Assembly: GCA_038373865.1 (NCBI GenBank)
Contig: JAXGGA010001060.1
Span: 62,001-126,000 of the forward strand
DNA from: Uloborus plumipes
Lineage: Eukaryota; Arthropoda; Arachnida; Araneae; Uloboridae
Reading direction: 5' to 3'
Length of the DNA stretch: 64,000 bases
Position numbers and translations under genes: made by a program. Positions 12,738 to 24,611 of the stretch are shown piece after piece (within the stretch, counting starts at the first letter, position 1; each line of letters starts with the position of its first letter). The notes beneath the pieces were generated by a model. That model had not been told where the DNA came from. It did not search any database and saw only the letters and a list, made by a program, of their open reading frames with translations.

Positions 12738-13962
12738 CACTGCAAAAATTGAACTGTTGTTTTTATAGTATACTACTGGCAGCCGAGGTTCCAATTTAAA
12801 ACTGTAAAATGCACAGTAATGAACTGCAAAACTAGCAATTTAACAGTTTCTTACTGTAAAATTAGACATTTTACAGTTTATTGCAGTAAAATTTAACTAC
12901 ATTATACTGTAAAAACAACAGTATAATACTGACAGCAGAGGTTCCAGATCCAAACAGTAAAATGCACATTAATAAGCTGTAAAATTAGCATTGTTACAAT
13001 TTATTACTGTAACCTCAGTGATTTTACAGTTCAGTACTGTAAAATTAACAATTTGACAGTTTATTATTAGTGTAAAATTAGCCCTTTTTACAGTTTAATC
13101 TACTTATATTAAAAACTGAGTATCTTTCTAACTATCTTTCTTTCTATCTTTCTAACTATCTTTCTATGTCACGCTTCTTTCTCCTGAACGCCAATGACCT
13201 GAAAGTCGAACCAGGTACCGATAGATAGGTAATTTTTCAGGCTTCATTAGTTTCAATTGATATAATTATACGATTTTAATTAGCGAAGATATCAATTAAT
13301 AAGTAGTCAAGTTTGAAGCGATTAAGCCTAATAAATGATTAAATATGAAATCCATTCTTGCAAACCGTCGTTGCTATGAAACAGTATAATAACAATGATA
13401 ATGAGAATTTTGAATGAAGGCTTAACTAAATCAAACACGAAACTCATAAGCGGGCCACTTACGTAGAATTTTTATCGCTAGCTACTGGTAATATTTTGAA
13501 ACATTTATTTGTTGAAGAGCCATCTACTTATATTAAAAACTGAGTATCTATGTCTGCTTTTTTCCTTTGAGCGAGCTGAACTTACTGAAACTTTCCTCAC
13601 CATCTTGAAGGCGTGAAGCATCTCAATAATTCGAATGATTTTTTTTTTATATAGGAAAAAAGTAAATGCGTGAAGGGCCTGTAAGCGAGCCGCCTTGGCG
13701 GGGAGTAGTTTCTTTAAATTTTTTTCTCACTACTTTCAGGGCACGAAGTGCCCGTGCAACGCCGGGTCACGTGCGTGGTTTTTCTTGAAATCGAATGAAC
13801 ATTAAATTATACTAAGTAATATAACTTCAGAATGAGGTAAAACTTAGAGAGGGGGACGTTATGCATCAACATGCCGCAGGAAGCTAATCTAGCTGCCCTG
13901 GCAGCTAGTACTATAAAATTAGCTGTATTATACTATAAAAACAACATTCATTATTTACAGTG
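12738..13962. mobile_element. CACTG-type MITE split by a Helitron-like insertion
   Basis: The left end is CACTGCAAAAATTG and the right end is TTATTTACAGTG. Between them run many ACTGTAAAATTAGC / TTTACAGTTTATTA units. Removing the inserted block 13099-13908 leaves a MITE of about 415 bp, nearly the length of the intact relative at 54466-54883 (418 bp), and rejoins a continuous family motif across the junction. No coding capacity. TIR and TA-type flanks of the better-preserved copy at 56439 suggest a Tc1/mariner-type origin. Confidence 0.7.
13099..13908 (+). mobile_element. Helitron-like non-autonomous element inside a MITE
   Basis: Begins with TC after an A (13098) and ends with CTAG before a T (13909), the A|TC...CTAG|T arrangement of Helitrons, which make no target duplication. 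The 5' start TCTACTTATATTAAAAACTG resembles the 5' ends of arthropod Helitron-like elements. The 3' end holds a stem CTAGCTGCC/GGCAGCTAG at 13889-13908. A second copy of the 5' start lies at 13523, and a segment with gtgcaacgccgggtcacg at 13753-13770 resembles the 3' region of the element ending at 19819, so this block may be two related elements in tandem or nested. CTTT-rich simple repeats lie at 13121-13165. No Rep/helicase gene. Confidence 0.6.
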
Positions 13963-15092
13963 TGTCATCCAGATTCTGCCATTTCTTCCACATTAGGAAT
14001 CGTCAGTCTCGCTTAGACAGTAACCGAGATGGAGGCAGAAATACTCTTATAGAAGCTATGAGAGCCAAATTAAGTGGTAGCAAAGGTAGAAATGGCAGAT
14101 CAGAGAGAGAGATGGCTTGTTTGGCTATCTTAGATTCTATAAGATGATTACTGCCTCTATATCACTCACTATATAAGCCAGACGGATGGTTCCTACTAAG
14201 GATGAAACTGCAGTTTTTGGTTAGTATGGCCGAGGTGGTGGGGCATTTCATGTACTGAACAATGAACATTTGGTTGTACATATACTCAACTCTGAGTCAT
14301 TTCGGAGTTCAAAAATATGAACAAAACACACCTTATTTTTGCGCAATAAAGAAGATTGTTTATTAATCTCATTTTGGGAAAGGTTGACGTTTATATCTTA
14401 TGCTACGTCGATTTCTATTATCTTTGGAATGGTCAGAACAGTGACATTACCGTTTTTAATTATACTAACTGTCTAATGAAAAATATATACACCTTGATTT
14501 TTATGTTGCAATTAATACAAAATTCAGCCTCATTTGTTGGCGTAAAAAAATAATAATAAATTCTGCCAAATCTTCGCGGGTTATTACAATTGAACCATTT
14601 TTTAAACTTAGGCATAACAAATTACCCTTACCATATCTTGCACGAAATCTGCAAAATTTCAAGCATCAGAAAGACTTCCTGCCTCGTATTTAGTTTTAAA
14701 AATCGTGTAGGTTCATGTTCAATCGCTATTGCGTCAGTGTTGAATAAAGTAGTTGTTTTAAATAAACTCTCACATTTTAAATAAAAGCTCTATTTTTATG
14801 TCAAACTAAAAAAATAATCGTATTTTACATTTTGTTTTCAAAATACAGTTTGCATTAGTAAAATTGCTCACATCGCGTTATGCAGTTACTGATAAATATT
14901 GACTCAGAAGTTGCAGTTGATCCTAAATATTTACTATTTAGGTTGCTTCTGAAGTAACGAACCACATTTTAAATAATAATTTGAGAGAAGTAATATAAGA
15001 TATTGAGCTTAGTACGTGTAGCTTTCCCTACACTGCTTCTTTTTCTCCTAATTTTAATTCCAATTTCATAGGCTGATTTAGCCTTATCTTTA
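13963..15092. other. Intronic stretch without genes
   Basis: AT-rich DNA between two transposon clusters. Short open frames (about 60-65 codons) have no recognisable similarity. No repeat structure noted. Confidence 0.45.
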
Positions 15093-15820
15093 TCTTTACT
15101 AATAATATAAAACTGTAGAGTTTGTTTGTTTGTTCGTTTGAACGCGCTAATATCAGGAAATGCTGGCTCAATTTGAAAAATTCTTTTTGTGTTGAATAGT
15201 CCATTTATCGAGAAAGGATTTAGGCTATAGGAGTTATTGTTATAACTAAAAATAATAATGTTATATATATAGATAAAGAGAAAGGGTAAATTTTGTAGGT
15301 ATGTATGTTCCGGGAAATCTCCGGAACCACTGAACCGATTTGAAAAAAATCTTGCTGAATATGAAAGGTACATTCTCAGATTGAAACATGGGCTTATGTT
15401 TGAAAAGATTCGATAAGCAATTCTTTTTTTATTTGAATTCAAGGCAATTTTCACATAAATCGCCGAATACTGGGGTTAAAAATTACTTGCACATATTAAT
15501 GTTACATATCGTTAGAAGCAAAAAAAAAACTTATCTGTCCTTTTTTATTTATAAATATATCAAAATGATTTAAAAACCACTTGGTTGAGCAAAAAATGAT
15601 CTAAATTTCTATACCAGTTATTTTTCTGATAATTAGTAACAAATTTGTGTAAAATTGGCTTACAAATAAGATTTTTTGTGTGAAATTTTGTATTTTTGGC
15701 ATAAAAATATTAGTAGAAGGAATTAAGACTCACCCTTACTTATTTTTCCCTTGAATAGATATCTCATAGGACTATTCCCAGAAGTAGTGTGAAAAATTTG
15801 AAGACAGTCTTTTTTTTATA

Positions 15821-16473
15821 CAGGGTGTCCACTCCAATCGTGGACCAATAGCTAATTTCTAAACCGTTAGAGATAAGCATATAGTTTATTTAGGAAAAAA
15901 TCTCCAAATTACGAAAGAAATTTTGGGTCTATTCAATGTTTTTCAAAAAATCAAATTTTGAAAGAGTTACGAAATTTAAATTTTTATACAGATCCCCAGT
16001 CCTATCAATCATATTTAGTAAAACATTATTGACACTGTAACGTTTAAAACTAAAAAAAAATCACTCTTCTACCACAAAAATTGACCGAGTTATGACGTTT
16101 TGAAAAATCAAGATTTTGCATTATTTGCATGACGTCATTGAGAGATCTCTCGAAGGACCGTCATGCGAAATCCTTCAAAATCTTGATTTTTCAAAACGTC
16201 ATAACTCGGTCAATTTTTGTGGTAGAAGAGTGATTTTTTTTTAGTTTTAAACGTTACAGTGTCAAGAATGTTTTACTAAATATGATTGATAGGACTGGGT
16301 GGCTGTATAAAAATTTAAATTTCGTAACTCTTTCAAAATTTGATTTTTTGAAAAACATTGAATAGACCCAAAATTCCTTTCGTAATTTGGAGATTTTTTC
16401 CTAAATAAACTATATGCTTATCTCTAACGGTTTAGAAATTAGCTATTGGTCCACGATTGGAGTGGACACCCTG
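15821..16473. mobile_element. TA-flanked foldback MITE, CAGGGTGTCC termini
   Basis: A 653-bp near-perfect palindrome centred on agagatctct (16141-16150), with arms of about 320 bp. Termini CAGGGTGTCCACTCC and its inverse sit between TATA flanks (15817-15820 and 16474-16477), consistent with TA-target insertion as in Tc1/mariner-type MITEs. It lies only in the left arm of the larger inverted repeat; the right arm has the uninterrupted site near 18533-18550, so it inserted after that repeat formed. Confidence 0.8.
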
Positions 16474-17107
16474 TATAATTTGTCAAACTTGGCATTTTGG
16501 AGAAAAAATGCTAACTTTGAGATTTAATATCTGAAAAGGGACTGAATGAAAATCTACAAAAATTTAACTGGATAACCTTCTTATAGTAGTAAATATGTAG
16601 CAAAATTGTTATGAGTGATATCGTTCTAGTTTTAGAGATATGGAGCCGCGAAGTTGACTGAAAAATTTCATTTATTTTGACGCCAAAAAATCATCACATA
16701 ATGCAAAATTAATTATTCTCGTAATATTAGATGAGTTTTTTGTGGTATAAACTAACCCTTTTACCAAAACATATAATATTTTAATTTATTTTCCATTTAC
16801 AGAAAGAAATAATTTAGATATTATGCTTTTATAAATGCATTTTTTTCTACGTGTTAGTCATAAAAACATGATTTTCCTAAAGCGGTCTTTATGCATCTAG
16901 TGAGCAAAGAACAATTATAGTTTTAATCTAACCTACAACTCTTCATTCATTTTTAAAAGTTTAAAGCGTTAAAACCCCCCTACAGCACCAAAAAGTCGCT
17001 AAAAATCCGAATTTAAGCTCTAGATCCTGCCATTTTCCGTGAGACTGCGCCTGTGTAACAGCAGAAAATGGCGGACGTATTTTCGCGAAAAATTGTAGGA
17101 TCTAGAT

Positions 17108-17902
17108 CAGTGTTTCCCAACCTTTTCAAGCTCATCACCCCTTCAAGATGTCGACGGACACCTATCGCCCCCCCCCCTTCTTTTTTCTTCCACGAAAAAA
17201 CCATAATTTGGAGCAAGTGAACATCTATAATATTAAAAATATAAGTACCTAACTTTAATTTGAAGTAAAATGTACGCAATAAAGATACTATGACTAATCA
17301 CTTTTAAACTAAAAATATTAATGAATAAATAAAATACCTTTATTTTTTTTCTTTCACGAAGCGAACTGATATAATCATTTGAAGGGAAACATTTAAACTA
17401 AGATCATTGACGTACTTATCAAAAAACAGAAGTACATTTTTCAAGAAATTATTTTCTTTTGTTCGCTGGAATCTGGGTAATTAAAATCATTGAAACAAAA
17501 AATTGGAAGGAAAATAAATTGAAAATCTGAAAATTCATAAAATTGACAGTGAATGATAAAATATTCACTAAGGTTAATCCGAGGTGCAAAGAGGAAGAGC
17601 TTGAACTTCAATTTGTTTCTTTCTTAACGTGTAATTAATTGTCTGAACACTGAACAAGCGGTTTTGTACATATTTACAATTTCGGTTTTCGTTACCCTTT
17701 TTTTACTGCTATTTTCTCTTCTAAATACCCATCGCCCCTTAAGAATTTACCGCTCCTTTAGGTACTTATATTTAAAAAAAAAAGATGTTCACTTGCTCCA
17801 AATTATGGTTTTTTCGAGGAAGAAAAAAGAAGGGGGGGGGGCGATAGGTGTCAGTCGACATCTTGAAGGGGGTGATGAGCTTGAAAAGGTTGGGAAACAC
17901 TG
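17108..17902. mobile_element. Non-autonomous hAT with long TIRs at a palindrome centre
   Basis: A 795-bp element. Termini CAGTGTTTCCCAACC and its inverse are classic hAT. A perfect 8-bp TSD, atctagat, lies at 17100-17107 and 17903-17910. The TIRs extend about 145 bp (to about 17252 and from about 17758), each with a 10-base C or G run; the remaining ~505-bp core is unique AT-rich sequence with no transposase frame I recognise. Open frames of 79-88 codons in the arms are reflections of the same palindromic sequence. Confidence 0.8.
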
Positions 17903-19819
17903 ATCTAGATCCTACAATTTTTCGCGAAAATACGTCCGCCATTTTCTGCTGTTACACAGGCGCAGTCTCACGGAAAATGGCAGGATCTAGAGCTTAAATT
18001 CGGATTTTTAGCGACTTTTTGGTGCTGTAGGGGGGTTTTAACGCTTTAAACTTTTAAAAATGAATGAAGAGTTGTAGGTTAGATTAAAACTATAATTGTT
18101 CTTTGCTCACTAGATGCATAAAGACCGCTTTAGGAAAATCATGTTTTTATGACTAACACGTAGAAAAAAATGCATTTATAAAAGCATAATATCTAAATTA
18201 TTTCTTTCTGTAAATGGAAAATAAATTAAAATATTATATGTTTTGGTAAAAGGGTTAGTTTATACCACAAAAAAACTCATCTAATATTACGAGAATAATT
18301 AATTTTGCATTATGTGATGATTTTTTGGCGTCAAAATAAATGAAATTTTTCAGTCAACTTCGCGGCTCCATATCTCTAAAACTAGAACGATATCACTCAT
18401 AACAATTTTGCTACATATTTACTACTATAAGAAGGTTATCCAGTTAAATTTTTGTAGATTTTCATTCAGTCCCTTTTCAGATATTAAATCTCAAAGTTAG
18501 CATTTTTTCTCCAAAATGCCAAGTTTGACAAATTATATAAAAAAAAAGACTGTCTTCAAATGTTTCACACTACTTCTGGGAATAGTCCTATGAGATATCT
18601 ATTCAAGGAAAAAATAAGTAAGGGTGAGTCTTAATTCCTTCTACTAATATTTTTATGCCAAAAATGTAAAATTTCACACAAAAAATCTTATTTTTAAGCC
18701 AATTTTACACAAATTTGTTACTAATTATCAGAAAAATAACTGGTATAGAAATTTAGATCATTTTTTGCTCAATCAAGTGGTTTTTAAATCATTTTGATAT
18801 ATTTATAAATAAAAAAGTTATAAGCATCTTCACAAAGTACTCTTTTCGCGAAAAGTCGCTTCCGCAGCTACTGAAAAGTGCTTGGAAAAAAAAATTCTGA
18901 AGGTTTAAAATTTTTTAAACCATTGTTTCATGCTCCCAGTATAACAGTTAATTAACAGGCAAAAAGTTTTAAAAATCAAAAATAGTGAGCAACAATGTTT
19001 AGTTTTCCTGTATGATTTCGCATGGATTGACCCTAAACTAATTATTCTAAAGTTTTGATTTTTACGCCATTGGATAGAGCGATATTTTCAACCCCAGAAT
19101 TGATTCGACTTACGGTCGAAGAACCAAGCTTGTATCTCCACTAGAAAAAAAGTTACAAGCGTTTGAACTTTGAATTCGAAAACCTCTTTTCTGATCATAT
19201 TATTAACGTTTTATTGCGTTGCTGTGGCAACATTTTTTAAATTCCTTGTTGGTTCCCTTTTCTTCATTTCGTTTCTTAGAAGAATTTTATTTTACGGCGT
19301 TTATATACCCTCCTATGATGAGTATAACAAGGCAAATAATGCCTTTTAGTTCAGAACAATTGCAAAGCTTTTGGCCTTTAATATTTAATCTACATGTATA
19401 AAGATATAATAAGGGGAAGATTTGGCTAAAATTTTCACCGTTTGTTCCTTTTGGTACTGGTAAGGACCAATTTCAAAACAATCCGATAGGTAGTTATTTT
19501 TTTATTTCAATTTAAGACCTGATTTTGTCTTTTTAATTTTAATTTAAGACTCCATTTTCCAAGGCTTTCATCAATTCAATCGAGTATTAAGTGTATCAAC
19601 TCATCTCTCTGGCAGATAGCTGGAATTGCTAATATAATTTCCCCGTTTCATATTAAACGTTCAAAGCGCAAGTCAATTAAAAAAGTTATGTTTTTTCAGC
19701 TTTTCTGCGTGTGGGCGAAGTTTAAGCATAGAAAGCAATCAGGACTTTTTAAGACACGTGTCACTTGACGTAATTTTTATTTTCAAGTTAGACCGTGCAA
19801 AGCCGGGCCACGCAGCTAG

Positions 19820-20616
19820 TCCTTAAAATAATGCTTTTAAGATGTATGGGTCGTGGAATCAAGAAATCATCTATTTGTTTCATTTCACACTGTATAGTGC
19901 AAACTCACTGATATAAAAACTCCTTAACATAAAACACACACACATTTTTTTAATCCTTTATTGCCTTTTTCAGCGTAATAGTTCACGCAAGCTCTTTACG
20001 AAAGAATAAAAGTTATCTTACGTATGAAGAAAGCTTTCTGCAATACTCTATCGGATACTTGATGTGAAGTAAATGCTAGATGTAAAAAGTTTATACCCCT
20101 TAAATAAATCCACATATGGACTGCAACATTTAAAGTCATTGACTGTTCTAAAGAAAAGAACTCCAAGCGTGCCTGCTAATGCGTCAGAAGAAAATGTAAT
20201 TTACCATAATGCGACGGGAGAAATTCCGTAATCAACATACGTAGAGGACAAACTTGTTTCATCAAATGTTTCTAATGCAAAAATGTTTTTGCGAGTTTTA
20301 GTCCTACATTAGGGTAATGGTTCCTGAATCGCAGTCCTCAGATAGAAAATACTTGGGTCATCTTTCTAGGAATAACTCAGCATGAAACTCGTATCTAATG
20401 TGATCTAGTCTATGTTTTCGAGATGCATGGAAGACAATAAGATTATTAAATGGCAAGAATAGTACAGGATTATTATTTTATTTATTTTTTTTGTTCATGC
20501 ATTTACCTATTTTTACGCATTTTTTGACGTCTGTGCGTGAAATGCTTTCAAATCAAGTAGTTAACACGTAAAGGTATATTTTGTTTCTTAGTGCAATCTT
20601 AGTACACTGTCTAATA
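19820..20616. other. Intronic stretch without genes
   Basis: AT-rich sequence between the Helitron 3' end and the next foldback. No feature seen. Confidence 0.45.
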
Positions 20617-21942
20617 GTCCGTGGAGTTAGTGCAAAAATATTTCACTTCCGGATACCAGTCTGAAATTTTATATGGGGCTTAAATTAACATAGGAGGACA
20701 AAAAAACGCCGGGAGACACTTGATCAGAGGTCAAGGTCATTCCGTGATGACGTCATCAAAATGGCCTCTTTTACAGGTAAATACGTTCGTTTAACTGCTT
20801 AAAACTCCATCATAGATTGAAATATTGCAAAACTCAAACATATCATCTAAAATCTCTTTAAAAGAGCTATTTAGAAAGATTTAATTTTTTTTTCTGAGGT
20901 CAAGGGCCCACCTGTAATGACGTCATCAAAATGGCCGCTTTTACAGGTAAATACGTTTGTTTAACTCCCCCTAAAACTCCATCATATATTTAAATATTTC
21001 AAAACTCAACTATATCATCTGAAAGCGCTTTAAAAGATATATTTATAAAGATATAACTTTTCTTTCTGAGGTCTTGGGTTCACCTGTGATGGCGTCATCA
21101 AAATGGCCGCTTTTGCAGGTAAATACGTTCGTTTAACTGCTTAAAACTCCATCATAGATTCAAATATTGCAAAACTCAGCTACATCATCTGAAAGCTCTT
21201 TAAAAGAGCTATTTAGAAAGATTTAATTTTTCTTTCTGAGGTCAAGGTCCCACCTGTAATGACGTCATCAAAATGGCCTCAAATGACATCATCACAGGTG
21301 GGCCCTTGACCTTAGAAAGAAAAATTAAATCTTTCTCGATAACTCTTTTAAAGAGCTTTTAGATGATATATTTGAGTTTTGCAAAATTTCAATCTATGAT
21401 GGAGTTTTAAGCAGTTAAACGAACGTATTTACCTGTAAAAGCGGCTATTTGATGACGTCATCACATGTGGGCCCTTGACCTCAGAAAGAAACATTAAACC
21501 TCTCCAAATAGATCTTTTAAAGCACTTTCAGATGATATAGTTGAGTTTTGAAATATTCAAATCTATGATGGAGTTTTAGGGGGAGTTAAGCAAACGTATT
21601 TACCTGTAAAAGCGGCCATTTTGATGACGTCATTACAGGTGGGACCTTGACCTCAGAAAGAAAAATTAAATCTTTCTAAATAGCTCTTTTAAAGAGCTTT
21701 CAGATGACACTTTTGAGTTTTGCAATATTTCAATCTATGATGGAGTTTTAGGCAATTAAACGAACGTATTTACCTGTAAAAGCGGCCATCTTGATGATGT
21801 CATCACGGGAGTTCATGACCCCTGATCAAGTGTCTCCCGACGGTTTTTTGTTCTTATATATGTACATAAGCTCTGTAACAAATTTCACACTGGTATCCGG
21901 AAGTGAAATATTTCGGCTGTTTTTGTCGCTAACTCCACAGAC
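20617..21942. mobile_element. TA-flanked foldback with head-to-head ~170-bp tandem units
   Basis: Termini GTCCGTGGAGTTAG and CTAACTCCACAGAC are flanked by TA (20615-20616 and 21943-21944). About 100 bp of unique TIR (with cacttccggataccag on both sides) precedes direct repeats of a ~170-bp unit starting near 20727, 20897, 21067 and 21237. The units then run in the inverse orientation to about 21830, with the turn near 21280. Each unit contains a perfect or near-perfect TGACGTCA followed by caaaatggc and aggtaaatacgt. No transposase; a 98-codon frame at the right end is fortuitous. It is a Tc1/mariner-style or foldback non-autonomous transposon with tandemly expanded arms. Confidence 0.8.
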
Positions 21943-21944
21943 TA

Positions 21945-24611
21945 TAATAGAAACTAAAATACGATTTTGCTACAAATGTATTCATCATTTCTCACTTTTT
22001 CCAACCGACTTCAGTCAAAAAACACGTTTCAGAGTGAAAACAATATTTTTCTGCTTATTTATTTATTTTTCCTGCAACAGAAATTGACATGTGAGGAATA
22101 AAATATCAATGTTTTATGCTAAATTGCAAAAAAATGTATACCAAATAAGAAATAACAAGTAGGATGTTTACTTGACGAATGTCTCATATTAATTTCGGAA
22201 CTGAATCATGAACAGCTTAGGATAATTTAAAAAAAATAAGTACCTATTACTGTTATTCTAAGTGATGCTTTAATAATAGCATTTTCTAGAATTATTATAG
22301 CTCAATCGCAAGTCAGAATAAATAATAATGCATATCAAGGCATTCACGCTAGATATGACTCAGCAGAGTACTAAAACTTCACTTCATACGGGATTTTTTC
22401 CCAAAAAGAGGTTCTTTTACGTTTTTTATAATATCTTTCTCATTTCAATGTTGTCGTTACATATGGGATTTTTTTTTTTTGTGCATTTTATTAAAATGAA
22501 TAAAATGGCATTTCAAAAGGACAAAATAGTTAATTTTTCCAATCTAGGAAAATAAGCTAAACTTTTACTTGCTCAAATAAATATCTAAACATGTTCTATC
22601 GATCGCTTAAAAATAAAATGAACATTCAGTGCATATACTTCCCAAGATATATTTTTTTCTTCAAGCTAATATACTTGAAAAGAGGAAAATCCTAACGCGA
22701 AAACATATTTTTTTTTTGTCTGAAAATAGCCTACAGGATTTTCAAATGTGATATTTGTAAATATTTTTGAAAAGCAGTTTAGAAAAAAAAAGGATTACGT
22801 TTTCTTTAGTTTTATCATGCGAAATTTCGAGATCAAATTTTTGATAAAAACTGAAGCACAACATATGAATTTTTCACAAAGTAGATAAAATAAAAATGAG
22901 ATTTCGCAAAAAGCAGTAAGGAGCTCTTTCAAGCTTTTAACCAGTATGTAGCAGAGCTTAAGAGGACATCCTATTGCATAAGAATATACTTGCTAAAAGG
23001 TATCTGTAAGTTCCTGAAAACGAATGATTCATTTCTTTAGCAACAAAACTTGACATATGATTTCTTTAAGTACATTTAAGTTCAATACTTATGACAGTTT
23101 TATACTTTTACCTTCAGCGGATTTATAATCATTTGTTTTAATTTGAACAAAGCATTCTATTTTTAGTAAAAACCTTCATACTTTACCTCATTTTCAAGTA
23201 TCTTTGCCCAGATATGTACCTCAAAAATATAAAAAAAAATGCATTATCCTAAGTGATGGATTCTTCTCCCTAGTTTGGGATACTTAACAATCTAATTTGT
23301 CTTTAATATATGCATCGTAGGCACTAATTATCATTTCAAATAAGTTTACTTTTCTATTGAATAAAGGAAAAACTAAGACATTAGATAGAAGTAGTTCAGT
23401 CTTGTAATCTTTCCTATACCTCAGAATGCATACTTGCAGCTGAAAGTATTGGTTGACTCAATATCCGTGTTAAATTCTTGAATTTAAGGTTTCCGCTTTC
23501 CCCATACATTTACAAGCATTAAATCATCTGATGAGTCTGAATAGTTCTTAACCCTGTTGCTGTGTTCATTCCGAACATAAATACACTGTGTTCGGATGCA
23601 AATGGACCCAACGTATGCTATATAAATTACGCCGCGTTTTTTTCTGTTTTCATATTTAATTATTATAAGAAGTTGTATAATTGTAGTCTTCAAACTTGCA
23701 ACAAATGTGAATGTTTTTTTAAATTTTTTATCCATCTAGACTCTCGGAAGAATATTAATATAATTCTATATTCTCCAAATAATTTTTTAAAATGACTATA
23801 GAAAACTATAAGAAAAACTAGAAAATTGAAGCAAAAATGTCGCGCACAATTTCCAAAAAGTGGGCAGCGATGGGGAAAAACGGTGGTCTTACTTGGAAGG
23901 GGGTTTATTTTACGTAAGAATAAACAGGGAGGACATTTTGGAGATTTTTTCTTTCATTGCGCAGTGAAATTAGCCAAACAACTTTCAAAAGTTTTCTGCA
24001 TTAATGAGTTAATACGAAAATTAACCTTGTGTGCTCAAAAATTTTGGTTTAATGCTACAAAAGGTGATACTTTGAAGCTACGAATACGGTTCTTAATAAT
24101 CTCTATTTTGCGTGACTCTGCCATAAAAGTATCGAGTAGAGATCAGAAAAATAATTTCCGGAGTTGTGAATTTCTCTGTAGTTTTGAGATCGTTTCTATC
24201 AATTTCTTTTGATAAGTTTTGTAACAGAATACTGAAACATGATAAAAGACAGTAAAAGATCGATAGCAATGCGTTAAAATGTCATATCTTGAGCATAATA
24301 ATGTATCAAAAAATGTTCTTGTGGCATTTCTGATATAGTTGTACAGTTATTTGTTTTTTATGATGTAAGGTAATAAATACAATACATTCAAATACGTTCA
24401 CACTCTTACTTTAATTTTTTACTTATCCATTTGCGAAGTTCAAAACATATCATAAGGGAAGTATAAATTATATTTGGGTAATGTACTAGTCAAATGGAGC
24501 ATACTTGTACTGGTGAAAAACACATTTACTGGGCACTGATGGGAGCCAATGAAATACTGTCTGATTAGTTGAAACCCAGTCTTTTAAATACACAAAACAT
24601 ATTTTTAAATA
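21945..24611. other. Intronic stretch, no recognised gene
   Basis: AT-rich. The only notable frame is 128 codons at 23826-24212 (+ strand, ATG start), basic in its first half and unlike any family I can name; it is discussed separately. No repeat structure seen. Confidence 0.4.

Larger units (their letters stand above)
15541..18816. mobile_element. Giant inverted repeat with ~0.91-kb arms
   Basis: The left arm (15541-17107, containing the 653-bp insertion 15821-16473) and the right arm (17903-18816) are near-identical reverse complements. Without the insertions the arms are about 910 and 914 bp and meet at a symmetric centre, aattgtaggatc / gatcctacaatt. The outer ends read ttttttatttataaatatat and its inverse; pairing fades just outside them. 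No TSD was identified and no coding sequence is evident. Best described as a large foldback element or palindromic duplication; high arm identity suggests youth or homogenisation. Confidence 0.75.
15093..19819 (+). mobile_element. Helitron-like element carrying nested palindromes
   Basis: The 5' end is TCTTTACTAATAATATAAAA after A (15092), followed by a (TTTG)n-like stretch and, near 15327-15350, accactgaaccgatttgaaa, a phrase typical of Helitron-like repeats in insects. The 3' end is gtgcaaagccgggccacgcag then CTAG (19816-19819) before T, with a CGTG/CACG stem just upstream. The host site is therefore A|T. About 3.28 kb of its 4.73 kb is later insertions (15541-18816), leaving a non-autonomous element of about 1.45 kb. 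A 161-codon frame on the minus strand over the 5' end looks fortuitous. Confidence 0.65.

Noticed and set aside
14969..15454. 161-codon open frame on the minus strand
   Set aside because: It spans the host/Helitron boundary at 15093, so it cannot be an old conserved gene; a chance frame.
21791..22087. 98-codon frame at the right end of a foldback
   Set aside because: Crosses the element boundary and its TA duplication; no domain.
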